A stretch of DNA of 64,000 nt. It comes from Chitinophaga agrisoli. GTDB lineage: Bacteria; Bacteroidota; Bacteroidia; Chitinophagales; Chitinophagaceae. The notes below the pieces were generated by a model, which made no database searches, was not told the DNA's origin, and saw only the letters and a list, made by a program, of their open reading frames with translations. Location: the NCBI RefSeq assembly GCF_008386695.1, contig NZ_VUOC01000001.1:1214347-1278346 (forward strand). Reading direction: 5' to 3'. Of this stretch, positions 51,301 to 59,432 are shown in pieces. Both the position numbers and the translations under genes were made by a program. Each line of letters starts with the position of its first letter. The first letter of the stretch is position 1.

Positions 51301-52156
51301 TAAGTTTACGGATAAGATACTGAAGCGTATACAGGAATTAAAGGATGACAGGAGCATTATCGCCTGGAACATTGGCGATACCCTGTGGCAGCAATTGAGC
51401 GACCGTTTTTACAAGCCCGGGGCGATATACCAGCAATATGCTTATGCCGCCTGGTTACGGAAATTGGTGACCCGTATCAAAGCGCTGGACCCTGTAAGGC
51501 CCGTCACCATGGATGTACGCGTAAATAACCGGGTAACGGATCTAATGGATCAATTGGAGCATCAGCTGCCGGAAATAGATGCATTCGGGCTGGTGTTTGG
51601 AAGAGATACCACCGGTATGGCGCAGCTTAGTCAGCTAAAGGCGCGCTGTTATATTAGCCAGGTATCCGTAATACATTATGCCTGGATGCCGGCATCGCGC
51701 GGTAGTATTTTTATTAACAGCTGGCAGGATATCGGGGATCGCGACTACCTTACTTTTGATGGGTTGGTAGATCACTGGGGGCGATACAAGGTAGCCTGGT
51801 ATCAGTTACGCCAGCGCTGGACGAACGTTCACCAGGATTCGCCCTTGCCGCCGGTAAAGATCCTGCGTCCCGCAGCGCTTACTACACAAGGTAATGTCCT
51901 CACCTATAGGGCCATCACCTGGCAGCAGCGGCAGTGGAAACTAGCGGCAACAGATGCGCCGCATGATATGGTATTTGAATGGCGCCTCGTAAGAACAGAC
52001 CAATGGGGTAATCCCGTGCTCATGGAATATGTGGGAAAAGGTACCGAGTTACAGCTTCGTATACCCGGAGAGCCCCATACATACCGCTTATACCTGTCTG
52101 CTTACAAAGGCAATGATGTAACCACCGCTCAAACCCTGCTCAACACCCCCCTTTAA
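48374..52156 (+). CDS. GT2 glycan synthase fused to GH26-like and TIM-barrel domains, copy 1
   Basis: 1260 residues. Two N-terminal helices, then a processive GT2 domain with CDEADD (122-127), LDPDH (170-174), SED (260-262) and QQLKW (298-302), the D,D,D,QxxRW pattern. Further helices follow (RKKIPYIPTPKDD between them), and a last helix near 530-550 leads to the periplasm. A GH26-like domain has acid/base E687 in RFAHEADN and nucleophile E792 in IAETGS. A second barrel starts RGVNYQKG (896) but has NIGDT (999-1003) where Asn-Glu is expected. A beta-domain closes. Synthesis and trimming of a beta-glycan in one protein is inferred; the sugar is unknown. Confidence 0.85.
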   Translation: MSDMQQRPNFAPSRMELFTLRLMILIGVISMGLLLYYLLNPVQIGYAPFYWLLMAAVIFNCLRVLHEWYHYFYITVPPTPPLTKKFTVDIFTTFCAGEPYPMIVETLEAIQAIHYPHTTYLCDEADDPYLKEVCRRLGVHHVTRTDKRDAKAGNINNALLQSTGELCVVLDPDHVPRPDFLDPIIPHFNDAAIGFVQIVQAYSNQGDSLIARGAAQQTFQFYGPMMMTMNRYGTVLAIGANCTFRRTALESIGGHAAGLSEDMHTAMQLHAKGWRSVYVPEVLTYGLVPSTLSAYYKQQLKWARGTFELLVTSYPRLFKHFTWRQRLHYGTIPFHYFSGVIFLINFLVPMLSLVLGEIPLRVDLLSFTLAGLPFICATLAIRHFVQRWVMGEDERGNHIVGGLLLIGAWWIYILGLFYTIIRKKIPYIPTPKDDSEPDKWQLNIPNLVIALCSAAAIVYGLYTDWNPFAWVMAGIAGINCAIMLFNVIISRRHHLQRFKRQSITVQNMVDRIAFIKLQFWFFRHAIYNGLRRFALLLLICIFTGTILFMAAASKLPTRAGKRTFKHNIFYTGIFSPATQDGLTSIQQVKGLEEQYKFHCNIISLYIPWGDEPRCLVPQPLVDSIYRNGSYPMITWEPWGGLFSSKTLNSDQQLLARISQGSYDHYLHTFAAQLKQLNRPVLLRFAHEADNPFYPWSASGGNTAEDFKQAWRYVHDLFAREGAYNVVWVWNPWQPQAVNDYFPGSNYVDWLAVPGLNYGTLHENGKSHTFKDLYAPFHRLPIFRSGLPVMIAETGSLRGAANQEKWLEDALTNIDTAFKEIKALVLFNSDMDRNMPQKSHAGVLNWKPEHPAPFFTSLARYYAPKWHGLSQQNIQMPQLSAYNHTPGGRRPLPDTLRGVNYQKGQHWYRNLHALTRREIVHDFTAMKQLGINTIIRNGPGVYDRNILAVARQCDIKICYSFAAPTITDLITDSAQLYKFTDKILKRIQELKDDRSIIAWNIGDTLWQQLSDRFYKPGAIYQQYAYAAWLRKLVTRIKALDPVRPVTMDVRVNNRVTDLMDQLEHQLPEIDAFGLVFGRDTTGMAQLSQLKARCYISQVSVIHYAWMPASRGSIFINSWQDIGDRDYLTFDGLVDHWGRYKVAWYQLRQRWTNVHQDSPLPPVKILRPAALTTQGNVLTYRAITWQQRQWKLAATDAPHDMVFEWRLVRTDQWGNPVLMEYVGKGTELQLRIPGEPHTYRLYLSAYKGNDVTTAQTLLNTPL

Positions 52157-52162
52157 TAAGGA

Positions 52163-52170
52163 GTAATTTT
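52163..52170 (+). promoter_or_regulatory. -7 box between the two module copies
   Basis: TAATTTTG matches TAnnTTTG exactly, right after the stop of copy 1. No clear -33 TTTG can be given because that region is coding. If active, it gives the second module its own transcript with a leader of about 120 nt. Confidence 0.35.
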
Positions 52171-52297
52171 GCGCAATGATAGCAAAACAGCCACCCGCAC
52201 CAAATCCGGCACGAAAAATGCTAAAATAGCGCCGGAATTATTTCAACCGTTTGCTAATTTAAGAGGACAATACAACCATACCATTTATTGAAACACA

Positions 52298-53587
52298 ATG
52301 AAACCATGGAGAAACCTGCTTTGGGTGCTTCCCCTTCTATCCATCTGTTGCCATCACCCCGCCACGCCCGCAAAACACGGGGCCGTATTTATACAAAAAG
52401 AAGGAAAGCAATACGTTATTTACCGTAATGGCCGGCCTTTCTCCGTAAAAGGAGCATCCGGTTATACCCATCTGCAACAGCTGCGGCAGTCCGGCGGCAA
52501 TACCATCCGTACCTGGGACACCGTTAACCTGGGCGCCATCCTGGATGAGGCGGAACGGGAGCACCTGGCCGTTATCGCAGGCCTGCCCATGCCGGGTAGC
52601 GCCTACCTCGATTACTACTATAAGGATACCGCCCGGGTGGCCGCTTTATACCGTGCGTTTGAGGATATTGTACAGCGCTATAAAAAACATCCGGCCCTGC
52701 TTATGTGGTGCCTGGGCAATGAGCTGGGTTTTAGCGCCAAACCAGGTTACAGCGCGTTTTACAATACCTATGATCATTTGCTGCAGATGATCCATGATAC
52801 AGACAGGGATCACCCTGTAACTACCACTATGGCCAATTTTAACCTTGCGCAGATCCTCATGCTGCAATGGCATGTACCAGACCTGGACCTCGTCTCTTTT
52901 AACACTTTCGGGAAACTGGGTCTGTTAAATAATAAACTGAACAAATATACCTGGCTTTGGGATGGCCCTTTTATGGTAACAGAATGGGGCGCTTACGGCC
53001 CCTGGGAGGTGAACAACACCGTTTGGGGAGCGCCTATTGAAAATACCAGCACTAAAAAAGCAGAACACTACCAGCAGTTATATGCGCAACTGCCGCTTAA
53101 TAACCCCCGCTGCCTGGGCGCGCTCGTTTTTTACTGGGGCCAGAAACAGGAAACTACGCCTACCTGGTTTAGCCTGTTTGATGAAAACGGCGCTATGTCA
53201 GAAGCCGTAGCCGTAATGGAGCAATTGTGGACAGGTCATCAACCTGTTGCCAAAGCCCCGCAGATCCGCTATATGCTGCTGAATAATAAGGGGGCTGCAG
53301 ACAATATCGTTATAAGACCGGAATTGCCGCAGGAGGCAGAAATACTAATGCAAAGCGCCGTTACAGACAGCCTTTCCTTCCGTTGGGAAATATGGCAGGA
53401 GGACTGGTTCAGCGAGTTGAAACAACGGCCGTTGAAGGTATTAGACACCCTAATGACCTCTGCCGGCAAAACAAAATTGTTATTTAAAGCGCCGCTAAAG
53501 CAAGGCCCTTACCGGCTGTATGTAAAAGTGACAGATCAACAGGGACATTTTTCAACTACCAATACGCCATTTTACGTAATGGAGTAA
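52298..53587 (+). CDS. Secreted TIM-barrel glycosidase, copy 2
   Basis: 429 residues, clearly paralogous to the protein at 47043. The N-terminus WVLPLLSICCHHPATPAK suggests a lipoprotein signal. Shared blocks are GRPFSVKGASGYTHLQQLR, GGNTIRTWDTVNLGAILDEA, CLGNELGF with E142, and TEWGAYGPWE with E229; both catalytic glutamates are kept. The region NTSTKKAEHYQQLYAQLP and FYWGQKQETTPTWFSLFDE is identical or nearly so in both copies. The C-terminal beta-domain is kept. It lies 18 bp before the second GT2 fusion. Confidence 0.8.
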   Translation: MKPWRNLLWVLPLLSICCHHPATPAKHGAVFIQKEGKQYVIYRNGRPFSVKGASGYTHLQQLRQSGGNTIRTWDTVNLGAILDEAEREHLAVIAGLPMPGSAYLDYYYKDTARVAALYRAFEDIVQRYKKHPALLMWCLGNELGFSAKPGYSAFYNTYDHLLQMIHDTDRDHPVTTTMANFNLAQILMLQWHVPDLDLVSFNTFGKLGLLNNKLNKYTWLWDGPFMVTEWGAYGPWEVNNTVWGAPIENTSTKKAEHYQQLYAQLPLNNPRCLGALVFYWGQKQETTPTWFSLFDENGAMSEAVAVMEQLWTGHQPVAKAPQIRYMLLNNKGAADNIVIRPELPQEAEILMQSAVTDSLSFRWEIWQEDWFSELKQRPLKVLDTLMTSAGKTKLLFKAPLKQGPYRLYVKVTDQQGHFSTTNTPFYVME

Positions 53588-53605
53588 AAGAAGAAATAGA
53601 TAGTT

Positions 53606-56600
53606 ATGCGAACACCCAAAAAAGCATCGCCTCCTTCCCGGATGGAGTTATGGACATTAAGGCTGATGATCCTCATTGGCGCGGGCGGAATGGGGTATTT
53701 TTTATACAGCCTGGCCAATCCGCTGCAGGTAGGGTATGCGCCATTTTATTGGCTGCTTTTGGCAGCCACTGTTTTTAATTGCCTGCGCGTGCTGCACGAG
53801 TGGTACCACTACTTTTATATTACAGTGCCGCCCACGCCGCCGCTTACAAAAACATTCACCGTAGATATCTTTACCACCTTTTGTGCGGGGGAGCCTTATC
53901 CCATGATCGTGGAAACGCTGGAGGCCATACAGGCTATCAGCTACCCGCATACCACTTACTTATGTGATGAAGCGGATGATCCGTATCTGAAAGAAGTATG
54001 CCGCCGCCTGGGCGTACAACATGTAACCCGTACCGTTAAACGCAACGCCAAAGCCGGTAACATCAACAATGCCCTGCAGCAGGCCACCGGCGAATTATGC
54101 GTAGTGCTGGATCCGGATCATGTACCGCTGCCTGGTTTCCTGGATGCGGTGCTGCCACATTTCAGCAATGAGCAGATTGGTTTTGTTCAGGTGGTGCAGG
54201 CATATGATAACCTAAAAGACAGCCTGATAGCCAAAGGTGCTGCTCAGCAAACTTTCCAGTTCTATGGCCCTATGATGATGACCATGAACCGGTATGGCAC
54301 CGTGCTGGCAATTGGCGCTAACTGTACCTTCCGCAGAGCGGCCCTGGACTCCATAGGCGGCCATGCGGCAGGGCTCTCAGAGGATATGCATACCGCCATG
54401 CAGTTGCACGCCAAAGGCTGGAAGTCCGTATACGTGCCGGAGGTATTGACCTATGGCCTGGTGCCTTCTACCTTATCCGCTTACTATAAACAGCAGCTTA
54501 AATGGGCGCGCGGCACTTTTGAGCTGCTGGTCACCAGCTATCCCCGTTTATTTAAACAGTTCAGCTGGCGGCAACGCCTGCACTATGGCACCATTCCTTT
54601 CCATTATTTTTCAGGGGTTATTTTCCTCATCAACTTCCTGGTGCCTATCCTCTCGCTAACGCTGGACCTGATCCCGTTCCGTATGGACCTGCTTTCCTTT
54701 ATGCTGGTAGCCTTGCCTTTTATGAGCACTACGCTGGCTATACGGCATTTTGTACAGCGCTGGGTGATGGGGGAGAATGAAAGAGGCAATCACGTGGTAG
54801 GCGGTCTGCTGCTCATAGGTACCTGGTGGATCTATATCCTGGGATTTGTGTATACCATCATCCGCAAAAAAATACCCTATATCCCCACGCCAAAGGATGA
54901 TACGGAATCTGATAACTGGAAGCTGAACATCCCCAACGGCATCATGGCCCTGTTGTCTTTGCTGGCTATCGTATATGGGCTGCACCGCGACTGGAACCCC
55001 TATACCTGGGTAATGGCCGGTATAGCGGCTATGAACAGCGGCATCCTGTTATTTAACATCGTTATCAGCCGTCGCAATGATCTCAAACGTATCAAGCAAC
55101 GCTTTACTACCCTGAAAGAATTGTTTGTTTACTGGCTGTTGTTTAAACGGCAGCTCTGGTGGTTCCGGCACGGTTTGTATACGGGCATCCGCAGGTTTGC
55201 GCTGCTGTTCATAATGGGTATTTCCCTTACCGTGTTATACTGCCTCACAGGCGCATCGGGGCTGCCGGCGCCTGCCCATCGCCGCATATCCAAACAGCAG
55301 ATCTTTTATGCCGGCATATTTGATCCTGTTAGCGATAATGGCCTTTCCTCCATGCAACATATCAATAGGTACCAGCTGGGATATGATGTGCATTTTGGCA
55401 TTGTATCCCTATACATACCCTGGGGGGATGAAGAAAGATGTTATTTGCCGCAGGCGCTGGTAGACTCCATTTACCGGCAGGGCGCCTGCCCTATGATCAC
55501 CTGGGAGCCCTGGGAAGGGTTGTTTAAACGCGCCGCCGGCGATGATACGCTGCGGCAGGAGAAAAAAGTATTTGCGCATGTGGTGCAAGGGAATTTTGAC
55601 CGCTACCTGGAAAAAATGGCCGCACAGCTGCGTGCCCTGAACCGGCCGGTGTACCTGCGCTTTGCCCATGAGGCGGATAACCCGCAGTATCCATGGTCTG
55701 CTACCGGTGATAATACGCCGGAAGAATTCAAAGCGGCCTGGCAATATGTGCACGATTTTTTTGTACAACATAAAGTATATAATATCATCTGGGTATGGAA
55801 TCCCTGGAAACCGGAGGCGGCTGCCGCTTATTTCCCCGGCGCTGCTTATGTGGATTGGTTAGGCGTTACCAGCCTCAATTACGCTAAGGGCGCGTGGAGC
55901 GGGTTCCGGGAGCTATATGCGCCTTTTCACCAGCTGCCCTTATTCCGCACTGGTTTGCCGGTAATGGTGGCAGAAGGCGGCTCCCTGCGGGAACAGGGAC
56001 GGCAGGAACAATGGCTAAGTGATGCGTTTACAGACATCAATACAACATTCCGGGAAATAAAGGCATTTGTGCTGTTTAACTCAGATCTGGATAAGCGGCT
56101 GCCAGCGGGCGACAGCGGCACGTTACATTGGAAACTGCAACATCCGGGCACTTGTTTTGCCGCTATAAAAGCACAACAATCTTCCCGCGGTTACCGCGCG
56201 TCAACCAGGCAAACAGCTGTTCCTGCCTTACCGGTCTATAACAGCCCGGTAAGGTACCGGCGTTTATTGCCGGATAGCATCCGTGGTATCAATTACCAGA
56301 AAGGCCAGCACTGGTACCGCAACTTTTACGCCCTTACCAGCCGGGAGCTGGCCCGTGATATGGAAGGCATGCAGCAGCTTGGCATCAATACCATCAAACG
56401 TACGGGGCCGGGCGTGTACGACAGGAATATACTGGCGGCCGCCGCCAGTTACAATATGCAATTGCATTACTGTTTTGATGTGCCGGAGATCAGGGATGTA
56501 TTTGCAGACAAGAACCGGCTGGATGGGGTTACCGCACAGGTCATCTCTACGGTGCAATCACTAAAGAACAATAAACATATTATAGCCTGGAATATTGGCA

Positions 56601-57364
56601 ATACCCGCTGGCAACAGCTGGATGCGCATTTTTATAAACCCACGCTGTTATACCAGCAACAGGCGTATTTTTCCTGGCTTAAAAAACTGGTGAACCGCAT
56701 AAAAGCGCTGGATCCGCTACGCCCTGTTACTATGGATGTAGCGGTGAACAATAGCTTGCAGGCAACCATCCGCCTGCTGCAACAGGAATTGCCGGAGATA
56801 GATGCGTTTGGACTGGTAATAAACGATATTGCCGGGGCTGCGCAATTACAACGCTTGCCGGCACAAACTTTTATTAGCAGCGTATCTGCGCCGCAATATT
56901 TGCAACTGACGGCCGCGGCTACAAATACCTATATTAACAGCTGGCAGGATACCGGGGAAAAAGATCATCTCACATTTGACGGGTTGCTGGATCATTGGGG
57001 CCGCCATAAACGGGAGTGGCAGTTACTGGCAGCGCATTGGGGGCATGCCACCGCATCTACATTGCCGGAATTAAGGATCTTACGCCCCGCCAGGCTTACA
57101 AAGATCAACAGCCGGCTTACCTATCATGCCATGGTGCCGCAAAATGCCAGCTGGATCCAGGCAGGGGCATTACCCCTGCATTTTGAATGGCGCCTGGTAA
57201 AAATGGACGCCGGAGGTAATGCCGTGCTGATGAAAAACCTGGGTCAGGGCCCTGCCATTACATTGGATATTCCGCAGGACCCCGGTATGTATGAGTTATA
57301 TCTGAGCGCCAGCCGGGGCAATGAGGTAACTACTACACAAACATCCTTAAACATCCCTTTATGA
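53606..57364 (+). CDS. GT2 glycan synthase fused to GH26-like and TIM-barrel domains, copy 2
   Basis: 1252 residues with the same domain order as the gene at 48374. GT2 motifs: CDEADD (120-125), LDPDH (168-172), SED, QQLKW (296-300). Transmembrane helices again bracket KKIPYIPTPKDD. GH26-like residues: E689 in RFAHEADN, E790 in MVAEGGS. The last barrel starts RGINYQKG and carries NIGNT (996-1000), again without the catalytic Glu. Copy 2 is most conserved in the GT2 domain and least in the GH domains, so the synthase is probably the same and trimming may differ. It overlaps the next, convergent gene by 6 bp. Confidence 0.85.
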   Translation: MRTPKKASPPSRMELWTLRLMILIGAGGMGYFLYSLANPLQVGYAPFYWLLLAATVFNCLRVLHEWYHYFYITVPPTPPLTKTFTVDIFTTFCAGEPYPMIVETLEAIQAISYPHTTYLCDEADDPYLKEVCRRLGVQHVTRTVKRNAKAGNINNALQQATGELCVVLDPDHVPLPGFLDAVLPHFSNEQIGFVQVVQAYDNLKDSLIAKGAAQQTFQFYGPMMMTMNRYGTVLAIGANCTFRRAALDSIGGHAAGLSEDMHTAMQLHAKGWKSVYVPEVLTYGLVPSTLSAYYKQQLKWARGTFELLVTSYPRLFKQFSWRQRLHYGTIPFHYFSGVIFLINFLVPILSLTLDLIPFRMDLLSFMLVALPFMSTTLAIRHFVQRWVMGENERGNHVVGGLLLIGTWWIYILGFVYTIIRKKIPYIPTPKDDTESDNWKLNIPNGIMALLSLLAIVYGLHRDWNPYTWVMAGIAAMNSGILLFNIVISRRNDLKRIKQRFTTLKELFVYWLLFKRQLWWFRHGLYTGIRRFALLFIMGISLTVLYCLTGASGLPAPAHRRISKQQIFYAGIFDPVSDNGLSSMQHINRYQLGYDVHFGIVSLYIPWGDEERCYLPQALVDSIYRQGACPMITWEPWEGLFKRAAGDDTLRQEKKVFAHVVQGNFDRYLEKMAAQLRALNRPVYLRFAHEADNPQYPWSATGDNTPEEFKAAWQYVHDFFVQHKVYNIIWVWNPWKPEAAAAYFPGAAYVDWLGVTSLNYAKGAWSGFRELYAPFHQLPLFRTGLPVMVAEGGSLREQGRQEQWLSDAFTDINTTFREIKAFVLFNSDLDKRLPAGDSGTLHWKLQHPGTCFAAIKAQQSSRGYRASTRQTAVPALPVYNSPVRYRRLLPDSIRGINYQKGQHWYRNFYALTSRELARDMEGMQQLGINTIKRTGPGVYDRNILAAAASYNMQLHYCFDVPEIRDVFADKNRLDGVTAQVISTVQSLKNNKHIIAWNIGNTRWQQLDAHFYKPTLLYQQQAYFSWLKKLVNRIKALDPLRPVTMDVAVNNSLQATIRLLQQELPEIDAFGLVINDIAGAAQLQRLPAQTFISSVSAPQYLQLTAAATNTYINSWQDTGEKDHLTFDGLLDHWGRHKREWQLLAAHWGHATASTLPELRILRPARLTKINSRLTYHAMVPQNASWIQAGALPLHFEWRLVKMDAGGNAVLMKNLGQGPAITLDIPQDPGMYELYLSASRGNEVTTTQTSLNIPL

Positions 57365-57805
57365 CACCAGCCCTCTTTCCTGCAGCACCTTCTGCTCGTC
57401 GCCGGTGATGTAGGCAAATATTTTGAGCTCCTCATTACGGTGCTGCAGAAAATAGGTGACGTCAAACTCAATGGTTACTTCCGTCTGGTCTTTTTTAGTG
57501 TAGTAAGACTGCCAGTGCACCAACGCCATATAATGAAGATCGTCCAGCGCGGTGATGGTCACATGCCCAATGGTCATTTTAGTAGTGCCTATGCCTTTAT
57601 AAAAATCATACCCCTTGGGAATGGCCTCGCGGAAAGCGGCATCGTTCTTACCACAGTGTACGCCCAGCGGGCTGGCCTCTATAAAGCAGTCCGCAAAGGC
57701 GCTGGTAATACTGGCCGTATCCACGTTGCCTGCCAGCCCATCCCGGAAACGTTTTTCATAGTCCCGGAAAAACTGTTCGATCTTTTCATTGATATGTTGC
57801 TGCAT
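57359..57805 (-). CDS. NTF2/SnoaL-like protein
   Basis: 148 residues. The pattern of an N-terminal helix (INEKIEQFFRDYEKRF), then SITSAFADCFIEASPLGVHC and four strands (TTKMTIGHVTITALDDLHYM, VTIEFDVTYFLQHRNEELKI) fits the nuclear transport factor 2-like fold. Many such proteins are small enzymes or binding proteins of unknown substrate. The gene is convergent with the GT2 fusion, the two stops overlapping. Confidence 0.65.
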   Translation of the reverse strand: MQQHINEKIEQFFRDYEKRFRDGLAGNVDTASITSAFADCFIEASPLGVHCGKNDAAFREAIPKGYDFYKGIGTTKMTIGHVTITALDDLHYMALVHWQSYYTKKDQTEVTIEFDVTYFLQHRNEELKIFAYITGDEQKVLQERGLVS

Positions 57806-57816
57806 GGGAACGGGTT

Positions 57817-58137
57817 TTAGTCCTGTTTATCCCGGATCTCAGACTTCTTCAGATAGATCTTTTTACCCTTATCATCCACATAGTATTTGCGGTCCATTTT
57901 GTCAATATAAACAGTCTGTCCGTCCGGGCCTTCTTTACCTTTATATACTTTATCCTTTACGGCAGATGCGCCTTTTACGGCTACAGAAGCGGTTTTCTGG
58001 CCTACCTTCTTACCGGTTTGGCCTACTTTCTTAATAGCCGTATCTACCTGTGCCTGGGTTTCGCTGGCTATCAGGGTAGCAGAAAGGCCAACGGCCATGG
58101 CAAACAGCAGGGTGGGCAGTTTTTTCATTGTCTTCAT
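57817..58137 (-). CDS. Small exported basic protein
   Basis: 106 residues from ATG 58137, where MKTMKKLPTLLFAMAVGLSA starts a signal peptide that ends near ETQAQ. A longer frame from 58185 adds 16 unlikely residues. The mature part is Lys-rich (KKVGQTGKKVGQKTASVAVK) and ends with DGQTVYIDKMDRKYYVDDKG and KKIYLKK. No family known; the form recalls short periplasmic PBCV-adaptor-like proteins common in Bacteroidota. It is next to the NTF2-like gene with an 11-bp gap. Confidence 0.6.
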   Translation of the reverse strand: MKTMKKLPTLLFAMAVGLSATLIASETQAQVDTAIKKVGQTGKKVGQKTASVAVKGASAVKDKVYKGKEGPDGQTVYIDKMDRKYYVDDKGKKIYLKKSEIRDKQD

Positions 58138-58308
58138 AAAATGGAGGTTTTTTATAGAGGATGGTTCCAATAATAATGCCAGCAACCGGTAAATATTAAC
58201 AACCTCAGCCGTTCATAATATGCCTGCAAATATGAGCTCATCAGCGTCAAATGCTTACTGCTGTGCCATTTCATGAAACCTGGGCTAACTTGTTAAAAAA
58301 CTTGACCC

Positions 58309-59319
58309 ATGGAACCCCATCTCTATATTGAAGATGCCGTCCCTGTTATGCCCTCCTTTGAGCTGTTGCTGGCCGAATTTGAAAACCAGTTCAAGGACCG
58401 CCTTTTCCCTTCCACGCCTGCTAATCTGTACAATGCCATTGCTTATGTGCTGGATAACCGGGGCAAACGTATACGCCCTGTACTGTGCCTGATGGGTAAT
58501 GTATTGACCGGTCCTCTACAGCTGGATGCATTCCAGGCAGCCAATGCCATAGAGCTGTATCATAATTTTGCACTGGTGCATGATGATGTGATAGACCGCA
58601 CACCGCTGCGGCGGGGCAAACCTGCGGTGCATATCAGGTATAATACGCCCACAGCCATCCTCACCGGCGATACCATCCTGTTATACGCCTATGAATACCT
58701 GAACCGTATCCAGGGCAGGTATAAGCATAAAGTGATGCAGACCTTTAATGAAGCGGCAAGAGCCGTTTGCGAAGGCCAGCAAATGGACCTGGACATGGAA
58801 ACCCTGCCCCTGCAAAGCATCGCCTACCAGGACTACCTGCAGATGATCACCCTTAAAACAGCCGTGCTGGTAGCGGCCAGCCTGCAGATAGGCGCTATCA
58901 TAGGCGGGGCCTTTACAGACGACCAGGAGCACCTGTATGCCTTTGGCAAATACCTGGGCACTGCCTTCCAGGTACAGGATGATTACCTGGATGCCTTTGG
59001 CGATTTCCGGAAAACAGGTAAACAACCCGGGGATGATATCATCACCAATAAAAAAACCTTCCTGCTGGTAAAAGCCTATGAATTGTGTAATAACGCGCAA
59101 AAATCCCTGTTGCAGGAATTACTTGCCCTGCCTATAGCCGATAAGATACCGGCAGTGTTACAGCTTTACAAGGATTGTAAGGTGGGCGATTGGGCCCTGA
59201 AGGAAAAGGACCGGCTGCAGCATCTGGCCCTGCAACACCTGGAAAGTATGTCCGTACCGGCGGTAAATAAACGTCCCCTGCTGGAACTGGCTACCTTGTT
59301 ACTGAACCGCCAGTATTGA
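58309..59319 (+). CDS. Polyprenyl synthetase (trans-isoprenyl diphosphate synthase)
   Basis: 336 residues. The first aspartate motif is DDVID (92-96) in HDDVIDRTPLRRGKPAVH and the second is QDDYLDAFGD (from 223). GKRIRPVLCLMGN is the IPP-binding region. The enzyme elongates allylic diphosphates with IPP to geranylgeranyl or longer products for quinones or carotenoids. Chain length cannot be read with confidence. It stands alone. Confidence 0.92.
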   Translation: MEPHLYIEDAVPVMPSFELLLAEFENQFKDRLFPSTPANLYNAIAYVLDNRGKRIRPVLCLMGNVLTGPLQLDAFQAANAIELYHNFALVHDDVIDRTPLRRGKPAVHIRYNTPTAILTGDTILLYAYEYLNRIQGRYKHKVMQTFNEAARAVCEGQQMDLDMETLPLQSIAYQDYLQMITLKTAVLVAASLQIGAIIGGAFTDDQEHLYAFGKYLGTAFQVQDDYLDAFGDFRKTGKQPGDDIITNKKTFLLVKAYELCNNAQKSLLQELLALPIADKIPAVLQLYKDCKVGDWALKEKDRLQHLALQHLESMSVPAVNKRPLLELATLLLNRQY

Positions 59320-59432
59320 TCTGGGTATTGATTTACAGTTGTTTATGTCCCTGAACAAACTTGCTCCCAGCTTGAACAGGCTTTGAAAAGGGCCGGTATG
59401 TTTTTCCACCCACCTTTGGCCAAAAAAGAACC

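Noticed and set aside
47043-57364. Cellulose synthase operon (bcsABZC)
   Set aside because: The GT2 motifs fit, but PilZ, BcsB, BcsC and BcsZ are missing and the fused glycosidase domains are not of the cellulose type, so a cellulose call is not supported.
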